In this document: in pieces, positions 42,132-53,855 of the stretch | Layout of the letters: the number at the start of each line of letters is the position of its first letter | Numbering within the stretch: the first letter of the stretch is position 1 | NCBI GenBank assembly: GCA_019925095.2 | Contig: CM034410.1 | Coordinates: forward strand, 16,102,436 to 16,166,435 | Direction: 5' to 3' | DNA from: Dendrolimus kikuchii | Lineage: Eukaryota > Arthropoda > Insecta > Lepidoptera > Lasiocampidae | DNA: 64,000 nucleotides | Position numbers and translations under genes: made by a program | Notes under the pieces: generated by a model | What the model was told of the DNA's origin: nothing | Databases searched by the model: none | Seen by the model: only the letters and a program-made list of their open reading frames with translations

Positions 42132-42760
42132 CTAATTGTCTAATTACAAATTTTGTATCGCTCAAACGTCGCGGCAGGTAATAAATATGGCACCCAATGG
42201 CTACTCCTAGTCAGCAATATTCTTGCCATGTGTTGTCTGAAAGAGATCGCTTTTTAGCACAATTTTATTATAGAAACAAAGCACATATTTATTAATTAAT
42301 TAAGCTAAAACTATGAGTGCGCTTTGACCGTTTTTTTGTTTGTGTGTGTGTGTGTAGTGTGTGTGTTCAGTCGGCGAGTAGACATGTGTGTGTGTGCCCT
42401 AGTGTTGAGAGGCAGTTTAGTATTGTGCTTTCTGTGTCAAGCGGAGCAAGACGTAACGACGGATTTACTAACTTGGTGTTTAAACTTTGGTACTGACATT
42501 TCTTTGGCAGAGGGTGTTTTTGGCATAGTTTATAATAAATTCTATATATGGATATATGGAGGAAGGCGTTTGGCAATTCGATGTCCTGTATTTTAGGTAA
42601 CAATATATTACAATATTCTACGGGAGCTGAGGTATTGGAAGTTAGGCGGCATTTCGATATTGTTCAAAGCGATCTCTTCTGTGGCTACCTAAATGAAACA
42701 AAATTGATCAGGCGTTGTAGGTGGTGCAGTCAAAACGTCACTTTCTATGTATAGTGTATT
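42132..42760 (+). repeat. Diverged duplicate of 40955-41960
   Basis: Blocks recur in the same order: 'attgtctaattacaaatttt', 'aacgtcgcggcaggtaataa', 'ctactcctagtcagcaatat', an eroded K-type LTR ending GTAACA at about 42604, then the 'aaagcgatctcttc..tgtaggtggtg' repeat. Confidence 0.65.
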
Positions 42761-42799
42761 GGTGGGGTATCTAATATACAAATAGATACATATATACAA

Positions 42800-42822
42800 A
42801 GTCAGTCAGTCAGTCAGTCAGG
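42800..42822 (+). repeat. (GTCA)n microsatellite
   Basis: About five tandem GTCA units. Confidence 0.9.
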
Positions 42823-43084
42823 GTTTTATTTTTTGCTGAAATAGCTAAACAATCATAAATATAAAAAGGCCAAAGGAAGTTTTCATATTCTGACGGATGA
42901 TCCGGTGATGTATTATTCAAAAGTCTTTGACGCTTTTCGACGAAAAACAAAAGATTATGTTTCTATTTATTTCGCTTTTCTTTGTATTGGTAATACTACA
43001 ATATATACAGATAAACAAAATGGTAGTGTCTGTTTGTAATGTAAAAACAATAGCTTTTACTAAATGCATATGAAAGTACTAGGT

Positions 43085-43458
43085 TAAGCCCGCGACTTTG
43101 TTCACGCTTGAGTTGAAATTCTCGCGGAATCCCCGGGATAGAAGGTATGGCACATTTCATTACATAAATTTGCTATTGATCAGTGAAAGAACCGGATTGG
43201 AATTCGAAAAACTGGTCAATCTGGTAATTTCAAATCATTCCCAGAACAATTTCCCACGGTTTTCCCGAGATAGAAAGTAATAAGTTAAGTCTAAAGTCTA
43301 TAAAAAAAAAAAAAAATTTTGTCGGTCTGTATGTTCCGGCTAATCTCTAAAACTGCTGGACCGATTTTGACGGGATTTTCACGTGCAGATAGCTAATGTT
43401 ATAAGGAGTACTTTTTTTAGAGCTCGCAAAAAATAATTCCAGGCGGACGAATTCGCGG
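43085..43458. repeat. Degenerate lepidopteran interspersed repeats
   Basis: 'agcccgcgactttgttcacg' near the left and 'ctgctggaccgattttgacgg..ggcggacgaattcgcgggc' near the right are ends of common interspersed elements. Confidence 0.5.
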
Positions 43459-43630
43459 GCGCATAACAACCTTGAGTTGTGTTCCGGCATTAGTGACCAG
43501 GTTCCAGTCTCCCTTAAGAGAGCAGCAGCGCATTTGTAGCACCTTTGGTGTTGCAAATGTCCATAGGCGATGGTAACCGCTTTCCATCAGGTGGGTCGTC
43601 AGGCTGCCTGCTGTATTCTAGCCATAAAAC
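43459..43630 (+). mobile_element. Family A fragment, 3' half
   Basis: From 'gcataacaaccttgagttg' to the eroded tail; inserted or fused at 'gcgggc'. Confidence 0.8.
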
Positions 43631-43683
43631 AAATACAAAGAATTTTATATTACATGGTTTTATGGTTACTTAACCAAATGAAA

Positions 43684-44373
43684 CAAAAAAACCAATTTAA
43701 AAAAAAAGGTATAAAATAACTTATTTCTAAAGCTATTATTATTAATATATATTATCTAAAACATTTAAAGTCGGTGCTTAGTAATTTTTTTAAAAATATA
43801 GTAATTTTTATGTTTTACTTTGCACCGACTTCAAGATGTTTTAGATAATATATATTAATAATAATAGCTTTAGAAATAAGTTATTTTATACTTTTTAGTT
43901 TTTGAAGTCGGTTTTTTTAAACGAATTTTTTTTTATTTTATTTGTTACTTTTTAGTGTCTAGCTATGTATGGATAGACCTACGAAAGGTGCCGCGCTCCT
44001 TAAAAAATATAGGTCCCAAAAAACGGGAACAAAAAAATGATCGTAAAATGAAAACTACTGGGCAAAACTACGTTAAATTTTTAGGGGAATAAATGGCAAC
44101 TATACTAAACAAGAATTACGTAAATCGGATCATAACTCTCAGAATAATCCGTGTACATATGGAACGGAATGGAAATTTTTTCATAAAAAATGTTCATAAA
44201 ATAAAAAGTACTAGGCCAAATTATGTCAATTTTTTAGGGGACCAAATGGCAGCTATTTTGCGTCGAACGAAAAAAGAATCACGTAAATCGGATCATAAAT
44301 CTCGGAGTAATCGGTGAACATACAAAAAAAACGACGAATTGAGAACCTCCTCCTTCTTTTGAAGTCGGTTAAA
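43684..44373 (+). mobile_element. Fold-back element H, copy 1
   Basis: Arms 43710-43777 and 43822-43890 are inverted repeats (about 68 bp, few mismatches). To the right are two tandem modules ('aaactactgggc..cgtaaatcggatcataactctc') and the end 'gaacctcctccttcttttgaagtcggtt', the inverse of the left end in copy 2. No transposase. Confidence 0.75.
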
Positions 44374-44574
44374 AATGGATGTGCTTCATTTCTACAGAAA
44401 CCTTCACTAACACGCACCCGGCCGATTTTCACTTCAATTCTCACAACAAAAGTACATACATCTTTGCCAAATATCCCCCTAATGACCTTTTAGACGGTAT
44501 GCCCCTGTACACATTTGGCCAAAGTACACAGACCCACTTGGCTTATTTTTTAGCATGGTATAACTAAATTAGAA

Positions 44575-44701
44575 AGAAAAAAAGAATACAATTTTCTGCG
44601 GCCGGGCGGCCTGTCGTAAGAGGCGACTTAACAACCCACAGCCAGGTGAAAGAATTTAAAGTTTGCTAGGAAAGCGACAAGAGAGCAGCAGCGCATTTGT
44701 A
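44575..44701 (+). mobile_element. Family A remnant
   Basis: 5' portion 44575-44650 plus 'gagagcagcagcgcatttgta' at 44681, with the middle deleted. Confidence 0.7.
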
Positions 44702-45852
44702 CATGGATGCAGAAATATTTATACATACATTTTTAATAATAAAATTCAATATATTGTACACCGCATTTCCTACAAATGAGGTCGGCAACTCAGCTTTATG
44801 CTTTGTTGGAGTTTCCTCCAGCATAGCGCTGATTTTCAGTTTACTGCAACTAAAATAATTTATATACCTAGCTTAGCTTAAGCGTGGTATCTTCAAATAT
44901 CATTTGAATAGGTTTTTTCTGAGTAAGCGTATTAGGCGTGATCGTGGTTAAACGCGAACGTATTTATCATTAAAAAAAGATTTATCAGATGGCCAATAAC
45001 GCAATTAACGTTTCTCACATTTTCTGAGCATAATCGCTTTTGTTTATAATTAATCTCTGAATTACAAAACTGTATTTAGAAATTATAGGACATTTTTAAT
45101 CATTTATAATACCTGATTTTAATGTTAATTATATGATAATAATCAAAAGCCATTAGTTTGTGTTGTGAATTAAATCGATTAAATTAAATTCAATTATTAC
45201 ACCAAATTGTACAACGACCATTGAGATTGAATATGAATCTACCATTACTTTTAAAGCAATAGGGTGGAATCAGAAAAATATTGCCTGTTAAATAACGCCG
45301 CGACTTCTTAGTATTTATTTGCGCTTAGTAAATTGTGTCGTTGCCATGAAAAAATATAAAATGTTAGAGGTAACTTTGGATGTTTTATATCTATAAATAT
45401 TTATGCAATCGTGTTTTTTTTATTGCGGAAAACTAGAACAAAGATTGAATAAAAGGTATATTATATGTAAAGGATAGATCCTCTAATGTATGTACATAAT
45501 GAATGATTGACAGCTGAATTTTGAAAATTCTATAAAGCACTATTTTTTCGATGTAGGTCCTTAACGAGTGAGAAAGCATATTCTTTATTTTTTTAAACAG
45601 TAATTAAAATTATTTTTATCTTGGTATATTAAAATAAAATGATCAAAAGGTATCTTAACGCCGCCCGGTTCTTTAAATATTATTTTTAATTTTATTATAT
45701 GGCGAGTACTTTAACGTGTAATGTTAAAATAAATGACTGTTTCACGCAGATGTCGCGACGGATTTAATGCGTTATTTCAAATAAACAAAACGACTTATTT
45801 GTGATGCGACATTATTATTAATTGTGAATGACGTTAATTTTTCATAGATAAC

Positions 45853-45928
<76 letters not shown>

Positions 45929-46334
45929 TAAGGTAGCTATTCAGAACGGCATTATTTTTAACGCTATAAATAAGACACACTTGGCCACAGTAAGTAACTA
46001 TAACATTATACAAGATGGAGCCCGAGCATTAAAGATGAAACGGCGCAACAAACCCCTATTTATATACCTACTATATATTTGTTAAACACTTCTTTACATA
46101 TCATTTTGTTGTGGACTGTATATTGTGTATATTTTAATAATAAAAAACTAGACGTGCGTAATATATAACGATTTTAATAGAGGGAGACAATATGCAAATA
46201 AAAAATAACAAAAGAATCTTAATGTTCCATATTTAAACATAGTATATTGTGGCCAGTAACAAACATTATCAGCCACAATAAAAACTTTTTGGTGGAAATT
46301 TGTAGTTTTTTTAAGTATTTAAACTGATACAAGG
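44702..46334. other. AT-rich intergenic stretch
   Basis: No coding or repeat feature recognised except the (TA)n tract below. Confidence 0.4.
45853..45926. repeat. (TA)n microsatellite, ~37 units
   Basis: Uninterrupted TA dinucleotide run. Confidence 0.97.
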
Positions 46335-46346
46335 TTTAATAAATTT

Positions 46347-46549
46347 CACGGCCTCTGTGGTTGAGCGGGCTATGACTTTGACAGCTTACCTCACTGCAAC
46401 AAAGAGGCTCCAGGTTCGATTCCTGGCTATACTACGGTCTGGGTGTCTGGGATCGGTCTCAGAGTAGTCCCTTGTAATTTACCCATAATACAAGCGTAAC
46501 TTGCTTAATTTGTGTATATACAATATGTGTTATGCCGATAATTTATTTA
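46347..46549 (+). mobile_element. tRNA-derived SINE (family E) with 10-bp TSD
   Basis: Complete head with A box and B box (aggttcgattcctgg). TTTAATAAAT flanks it at 46335-46344 and 46550-46559. It lacks about 30 bp of the body around 'aaatttcggaaacg'. Confidence 0.88.
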
Positions 46550-46559
46550 TTTAATAAAT

Positions 46560-47220
46560 GTATCCTCATAAATGTTGGCCAAAAGTGTACAACAGGCCTC
46601 AGACGCACTAAGAAAGGGCATCCAACACGCAAAACTAATATTAAGTAAAGGAAACGCTGAAAATCCCTTCAGCACGAAAGGTTATGGTTTCAGGTCAATT
46701 AGACAATCAAACGAAGAAATTTTTGTACTAGCGTTTTGTGCTATTTGTTAATACAGTTAGATAAAGAATTAAAAAAAAAGTAATAATATGTCTTATGGAC
46801 ACCTGATCGGAACGAAGTTTTCCTTAAAAACGTTTAAAAAAAAAAAACGAAAACCATCGAAGTAAACAAACAAATTTTATTAAAAAACTATGTATAGAAA
46901 TACACAAACAAACAAATTGTATCAAAATACAGTAAACATTGTAACATCTCGAAATTAAATTAACTCGAAGTTAAAAACATACCACCTTCTTTCGTAAATC
47001 GGTTAAATAGTTCTCTAAAATAACATCTATTGCATGGGGCCCTTCGTATACAATAAGCTTCCGAAATCTCTTACAGAACTGCCATGTACAATATTTAAGA
47101 AAAAAATAAATTTGCTACTGACCACTAAATGCTATTATAATATAAACATGTTTATGGACGATGAAACACTATGAACTGACATAAATATATATGACATACT
47201 TTAATCGTAGACATTTTATT
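46560..47220. other. No recognised feature
   Basis: AT-rich; nothing supported. Confidence 0.35.
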
Positions 47221-47225
47221 ATTTA

Positions 47226-47551
47226 TGTTGCGGACAGAGAGCACCCCCCTGACCCGCCCGCCGGAGCACATCTACACTCCGCGCCCCGCATACCGCCGAC
47301 GCCCATAGCTAGCGCGATTAGCAACTAGGCGTCGGACGGAATGCGGGATATAGGAGGCCGAAAAAACCGGAAAAATACTACATCAAGAACAACTATGAAT
47401 TCAGCCACTCAGCTATTTATATATTGTACTCAACTCTCTTGCATACTTTGTTCTACTCTTTAAATGTACATTTATAACTTAATAATAATCATACAGTCCA
47501 TTATTACGTCGAATTTTCATTTACAAACCCGAGGTGCAACTGCCACCAATA
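47226..47551 (+). mobile_element. Solo-LTR-like element C, complete
   Basis: 326 bp, TGTTGCGGACAG..CCACCAATA, flanked by ATTTA at 47221-47225 and 47552-47556. This uninterrupted copy defines the family's length. Confidence 0.82.
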
Positions 47552-47604
47552 ATTTAGATTAATTGTAGATTATTATTATATTGTATGTCTTTGATTATTA
47601 TAAT

Positions 47605-48205
47605 GTATGTCTTGGAAGACCACGGGCCATAAAAATGGCCCGGATATTTGGAGGGCTTGCGTGGGGCCATGGAAAGGCCAACACGTAGAGGCTCTTTGAC
47701 ATATTAAATGTAAATGTGGCGTGACACTGACTGGCGATTATCCCTGTCTACACCATATAGTAATGCACCCAAGGACAAGCCCCGGCCAGTGTAGAACTAT
47801 TGTGGGAAATGAGGACAAAAAGTACCGGGCTATTGGGGTGAACTGCTAGTGGTACTGGGGGTCTGGGAATATGGGGACTATGGTGTCTGCCCGTCGCAAT
47901 GTTCAGGGAACATGGAAAAATGGGCAGGCAGTGACTCGCCACTCCCTGCATGGGCCCCAAAAAATGCCATTGAGACAGGGGCAACATGGGTGTGAGTGGC
48001 TAAGGGGTGTAGAGAGGTGGGCTGCAGGTTCACCGAAGCTACTTCTGACGTGATGCCATTTATCACTTCCACCCCTGAAGCTTAAGTCTTAGCTGTAGTG
48101 ATCTCCACTCCGTGCCGGCCAGCTAAGGCAAGCACGGAGGCGGGGGCCTTGCCTTGGCCCCCGGAGTCAGGTACGAGGTGTCTCTACTCACCTAAGGCTT
48201 CGCCA
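47605..48205 (+). repeat. Dispersed repeat F, longest copy
   Basis: Extends the 13985-14380 sequence at both sides, including a GC-rich 'ggaggcgggggccttgccttgg' end. Small open frames within it recur in the other copy but hold no known domain. Confidence 0.7.
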
Positions 48206-48405
48206 CAAAGCCCCCCTGTGGGTTGATTATTATTATTATTTAATTTTAATTGTATTGATTCATTGTTTGTAAAAATATGTTTATACATCAATATTGTAAT
48301 TTTAATTTTGCACGCCCAATTATGGGCCGAATGCATTGATACTGTAAAAACCGTGACATCTTTGTACATGCATTACACAATAAATATATTCTATTCTATT
48401 CTACA
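48206..48405 (+). repeat. SINE-like repeat ending in (TTCTA)n
   Basis: Ends 'acacaataaatatattctattctattc', an AATAAA-type end with a short tandem tail. Class not certain. Confidence 0.4.
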
Positions 48406-49887
48406 ATATTGTAGTTCACCTCTACGCAAATTACTTAGCACTTCAACCTTCTTACATATTTGATACTTTCAAAAGTATCAACACACTGTGAACTCAATAG
48501 ACTGTTAATAAATACTCGTACACGACCCAGAGTCGGTCGTTTCGTAATGAATTATTCATATAGAGCTTCAAAAGGATATTGCTTAGGTTTCAGGGAGCTG
48601 GTAAGGTACCCATTTGCAAACAATCCCTGTCAGGTTTCATACGATTGTACTGGTTGGTGTATGATCCAATAATTTTGAGCAAGGCTTGGAACCGGTTTAA
48701 TATTAACCGGGTTTTCATCTGTTATAACCGGTTTTAGTCAACTATTTCGCTCGGTGTATAAACATTAAAGATAATTATAAAGAACTATAGCGGGTCTCCG
48801 ACAGGGCTGTCGGTGGAAGTCTGTAGGAGGTGCTGGTGGGATATGCCGGTGGAAATAATACACTAGCCACTCTTACGGTTCACGTCGTTTTTTGAAACGC
48901 TACTGAGTTATATTTACAATAAAATAACCATTGGCTGTATTAAAGCCGTAATCGGTATATTCGTACGTTAACTAAGTTGTATAGACTCTAACCCGCTGAC
49001 TACTACACATTATCTTTAGACACTCTAATACACTCTGACTGACAATACACACTTTGTTCAGACACTACTATACACACTAACCCGCTCTCTAGTTACTAAT
49101 TATACACACTGACTAACACTTTTAACACTTTTATGCATGATATACTGTAAATATTATATAAAAAAGCCATGAAAAATATATAAATAAATGATTGCTATTG
49201 AAATAAAAGTATTCTATAGGCTAAAATAATATTGTATTGATTGTATACATGTTTATTCATATGCATTCGAGAGTTTCCACATGCCCGAACCACCATGAAA
49301 GTGACTCGAGATGCATAATTCTTACTAAAGTAGAAAGAGAGTTAAGTATGTTAAAATGCTCTCTCTTGCATGCCTGACCAAATTGATCGGCAGCGAAGGT
49401 GACAGGAGCCTGTTGGGCCTTGTGTATAAAGCAACAAATGTCACACTATTCCCCAAAATAAGATCTATATCATTTTAAACACACCAAGTGTTACAAACTC
49501 ATTCACTTGACTCTAGCAAAGACATTGATAAGCAACAAAATAAATGACACTCCATGTTTGATTGATTGATTGATTAATACACTGACTTGTCTCGGCGGAT
49601 CACTACAAATACATTAAAAAAAAAAAAAAACATTTGCGGAAGCTTCCCACGATTTCTCCGGCCTGGACCCAACCCTTCTGGGAAGATGCGACCCCTGTCC
49701 ATAAACTAATAAATTGTTTCCTCACTAAATTAAAACGCATGCAGTTAAATTACACAACTATTTTCTAAAATATGTATAATGGCAATGGCAGATGTCAGGA
49801 TCATCTTTCTTTGACTCGAATGGTCTCACAAAGGACGTTACTTAAAAAAAAACTATATTATATAATATATTTATATACTATATTTTA
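48406..49887. other. Mostly unassigned
   Basis: Contains a fragment echoing family B ('ccacatgcccgaaccacc', 49276), a (GATT)n run near 49560 and degenerate repeats; no supportable gene. Confidence 0.35.
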
Positions 49888-50169
49888 CGTGCAGGAACGG
49901 AGAAAGAATACAATTTCCTGTGGCCGGGCGGCCTGTCGTAAGAGGCAACAAAACAACCCACAGCCAGGTGGTAGGGCATTTGCCCGGCTGGATTGCTACC
50001 ACCCCTTGTCTAAAGTATGTCGCCATAACAACCTTGAGTTGTGTTCCGGCATTAGTGACCAGGTTCCAGTCCCCTTTAAGAGAGCAGCAGCGCATTTGTA
50101 GCACCTTCGGTGTTGCAAATGTCCATGTGGGCCGTCTGCTTGTCTGCTGAACTCCTGCAATAAAAATAT
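49888..50169 (+). mobile_element. Family A retroposon, A1
   Basis: Head to tail with a 20-bp deletion near the 3' end. 'atattttac' before and 'atatattac' after may be a 9-bp TSD with one mismatch. Confidence 0.85.
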
Positions 50170-50229
50170 ATATTACGGGGGACGTCATAAATTATTCCAT
50201 ATCCCAGCATCTGCATTGCCTGGGAAACA

Positions 50230-50612
50230 ACTTTCTAAAAACTATCTACAAACTATTTCGGCATCGTTAACAACAGTTGTTGGCAGTTGCTTCTTTCAAA
50301 TAAAACGCCGCTGTGGACTGTATTTGTTGCGCTCGCAGTTGCACTGAATAAAATACCGCTTAGCAGCGGACTGTATTTATTTATAGGTGCTACAAAAGCA
50401 ACAGGTATGATCAGCACTACTGTACTAAACGGCTCGTTCAAGCTCAATCAACACAAGCACTAAAACCCGGATGTTCCACTGAACACAGATAGCACTAATT
50501 ATACCGATTATACCGTTGAATACGAATGGCTCTAATCACAAAACAGTGATACCTACAAGATCCACAGAAGTCACGCAGAGAGTCCAATGACTGTAGAGTT
50601 TTCCGAATGCTT
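50230..50612 (-). repeat. Dispersed repeat Q, copy 2
   Basis: Reverse-complement match to 9700-9968, extended by a 'acagtccgctgctaagcgg' / 'acagtccacagcggcg' doublet. Confidence 0.6.
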
Positions 50613-50698
50613 CCTGTTATTCCTTGTGTGTATTACTTGTTCGGAAACTGCTTTATTCCTTGACCGACTAGGGACAAGTTGTTGCGAAGCGGTAGTAC

Positions 50699-51016
50699 TT
50701 TTTTTTTTTTTTTATTGCAGGAGTTCAGCAGACAGACAGACGGCCCGTTTGATGAAAAGCGGTTACCATCGCCTATGGACATTTGCAACACCAAAGGTGC
50801 TACAAATGCGCTGCTGCTCTCTTCAGGGAGACTGGAACCTGGTCAGTAATGCCGGAACACAACTCAAGGTTGTTATGGCGACATACTTTAGACCAGGGGT
50901 GGTAGAAATCCAGTCGGGCAAATGCCCTACCTCCCAGCTGTGGGTTGTTTAGTCGCCTCTTACGACAGGCCGCCCGGCCGCAGGAAGTTGTATTCTCTCT
51001 CCGTTCCTGCACGGAT
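50699..51016 (-). mobile_element. Family A retroposon, full-length, A1
   Basis: T-run, complete body, ccgttcctgcacggat end. Confidence 0.88.
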
Positions 51017-51119
51017 GGAAATTAGATTAGGCTCCCATAGAGTAAATAATTACCACAAACAAATTTAAATAATTAAAATTAACAAGTTGTCGGTAGGCTA
51101 AATAAAACTTTAACAATAC

Positions 51120-51250
51120 TCGTTGACACTTGACATCTTTGTCTTCCGTGATCACGGCCGCTGAAAAGAGGCCGAAACGTCGGAAAAACCAAAATCAAAT
51201 AAAATTACCGCGCTTAAAACCGTTAAAACGTAGTTTTATTATGATTTCAA
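51120..51250 (+). repeat. Interspersed repeat with 'ggccgaaacgtcgg'
   Basis: 'ggccgctgaaaagaggccgaa..accgttaaaacgtagttttatt'; a pattern familiar from lepidopteran genomes. Confidence 0.45.
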
Positions 51251-51689
51251 GTTGTTAGGACACGTATAAATTAGCTTATTCCGTCCAACGTGGACGAAGT
51301 CGCGGGCAAATGCTAGTATTATTAATACGTGAAAGTTTGTGATGATGTATGTTTGTTGCTTTTTCACAACGCAAAAAACTACTGAACTGTAAGCGCTCTG
51401 GGAAAACCGTAGAGCGTAACAGAAAATCATTCAAGAAAACGACGTTATTAGTAGTTTGCAACTTTTCCACTGACTGCGAAGTTTTCCACGACTTTTCCAC
51501 GGTTTTCTGACAGAAAAAGTTTAATTGAATTCACTGCAAACTTCACACAGATAAATCCTTAGTCTTTACTGATGTACAAAGTATGAAGGTGAGTCTGTTG
51601 GGTTGTTTGTATTTACATTACTTGTTAATGGTCGTGAAGATAAACTAATTTTCATGAAATTTGGTACAGATGACACCTGTTGGTGTAAA

Positions 51690-52140
51690 ACGCTAAGGAG
51701 AGGAACATTAGTATCCTCGCAGGAATGCTATTGCCACGTCGCGGTTGGTGATACCCACTAAAATCCCTGGTCGATCCTCGTGCGTCCTTGTCTGGGCTGT
51801 GGGTTCCTTTGCGCATTCACCTTCAGACCGGAGCGAGGATGGCTGGTCTCTTTACGGGCTGGCTCGTCCATTTGTAAGAGGAAGAGGCCTAGCTCGGGTC
51901 TCACCAAGAGGTGCGAGGGGGCGCGCGTCCCTCCCTTCCGGCCTTTATGTGCGGGGTATCCGGTCTCCATCGGTCACCCGCACGGCCGAAGTCTACGGTG
52001 GTTGGAAATCGTCTCATACGACTCTCCGTCGCCGCCGGCTCTGGTGGAAGCGAGGACCATAGTGAGGCGCGAGGTCGCGGCCCGAGTCTGGGATTCGCCA
52101 GGTCGGGTTGGCACTAGCACCTCACGTATGAAGTGCCATA
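51690..52140 (-). repeat. Dispersed repeat N, copy 3
   Basis: On the minus strand 'gattttagtgggtatcacc' aligns with the 39.2-kb copy. GC-rich; open frames on both strands without known motifs. Confidence 0.5.
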
Positions 52141-52249
52141 GCCACGTAGCAGTTAAGGATACCTTTGTAGTGGAACACTTACAAGCCAATAGATGGCGCT
52201 GTGCAATAATTGATGTCACAAACTTTTCCCGAAACACAAAGAATATATA

Positions 52250-52590
52250 TAAAATTTCAACTATAACAGAAGGGTCTACGCCTGCGAGGAACAGCATTAG
52301 CCTCGCTGGAAGATCATCCTTTGAGACGGAGGAGCATTCCATCTCGCTCCTCCATCCCGTACTGGGCACCCCCAACACCTTCACTACATTCACCTCCAGC
52401 CCGGACGGACGATGGCTGGCCCTTTACAGGCTGGCCCCATCATTTGTTAGCCAAGGAGCTGGGTCTCTGCGGCTACCTCTGGTGGAAGCGAGATGTCCTC
52501 TATGGTGTCACCACCTACCATTACGTGTGCCGTCTGCCACTTGCTAACTTCGCAAAAAAAAGTCGTCCTGCTTGCTGACGTGGAAGGAGG
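52250..52590. repeat. Partial duplicate of the 51.8-kb segment
   Basis: 'gatggctggccctttacaggctgg' and 'ctctggtggaagcgag' parallel 'gatggctggtctctttacgggctgg' and 'ctctggtggaagcgag' 400-600 bp upstream. Confidence 0.55.
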
Positions 52591-52850
52591 TAGTTAAAGA
52601 GCACCTTCAATTATTATACCTATTTCCGCCAGTTTATTGAACGTAAAAGCGCTGAGTGTCTGCAACCGGGTACTATAAAGTGATACTCCCAAAGGGGGGC
52701 CCTCAGACAATGTTCGGATAATTCAATTGCGTAGGGATAGGGTCGGCACGTGATGGACTGCGGATATGTATACGTTACGCGAATATTGTAAAAACAGGTA
52801 ATTTATAAACTTACTAGTAAGATTATAACTTTCTTTTTTCCATAATCTCT

Positions 52851-53437
52851 ATTAATATTATAAATGCGAAAGTAACTCTGTCTGTCTGTCTGTTCCGTTT
52901 TCACGGAAAAACTACTGGACCGATTTGGCTGAAACTCAGTATATATATATTTTCGATGCCGAGAATAAACATAGGATATTTTTTATTCCGAAAAATGGGA
53001 CAGTTTCCGGGATAAAAATATATTTGTCTTTTTGTTTGTTATCCTTTTATGGAAAGACTATTGGACCGATTTGGCTGAAACTCGGTACATATATAATTTG
53101 AATACCGAGAGTGGCCAAGGGATACTTTTTATCCCAGATAATGGGATACATTTTGGGATATATTTATGTAAAGTTTATCCCGGAAACTAGGACTGGTTTT
53201 ATGATTGTGTCCATTTCGTCCACTGGGTCTACTGGGTTCACCGGGTCCACTTGGCCCACTGGGTCCACTTGGACCACTGTGTCCACTTGGTCCCCTAGGT
53301 CAACTGGGTCCACTTGGTGCACTGGATCCACTTGATCCACTGGGTCCACTTGGCCCATTGGGTCCACTGGGTCTACTTGGTCTTTAGACAAGAGACACGC
53401 ACTAGAGGACGACCCGCGGGGTAAACTCTAGTTGATG
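52851..53437 (-). mobile_element. Element T, copy 2, carrying a 9-bp minisatellite
   Basis: Minus orientation: 'ctctagtgcgtgtctcttgt' at the left, then the array, then two 'agccaaatcggtcc' modules, the gacagacagac run and 'actttcgcatttataatatt' at the end. Same order of parts as 16165-18207. Confidence 0.65.
53210..53384 (+). repeat. Minisatellite of (TCCACTGGG/TCCACTTGG) 9-mers
   Basis: About 19 units; stop-free in several frames because of the period, not a gene. Confidence 0.92.
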
Positions 53438-53855
53438 TATATATCATAGAGGTACAATATTAAAATTACAGTCTATTCTAGGAAATGGGAATAATGAGTA
53501 ATTTAAAAATTATTTTAAAATAACTAGATATAAATTAAAGGAAGAATGTGTCCAATGTGTTACATTGGCTACGTTCCACAAGAGGCTTACTTACAACGAC
53601 CATGTTCACGACCGCAATTTTCCCCGTTACACTTGCTTGCGGACATTACAGTCATAAACTCTAGTGGAACGGATTATAGAATATGGATGTCATAACGACG
53701 ATATACACAAATGTCACTGGTTCATTTGAAATTTGCTCCGTTTGCAACCGATAGATAGAATTAATGCTCTGTCGTTAACGCCCAATTCGACCCACCTCTT
53801 GACATGGGTCGTTATGAGCACTGTGTGATCGAACATGATGCAGTCATTAGTGACT
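53438..53855. other. No recognised feature
   Basis: Nothing supported. Confidence 0.35.

Noticed and set aside
42324..42596. 90-codon Val/Cys-rich frame near 42.4 kb
   Set aside because: It lies in a GT-microsatellite and an eroded LTR copy; no family resemblance.
49772..50150. A recurring small protein ([20 protein letters not shown]..) in many places
   Set aside because: It is the same frame of family A retroposon copies. The opposite strand is equally open and copies carry random indels, so conservation reflects copy relatedness, not selection.
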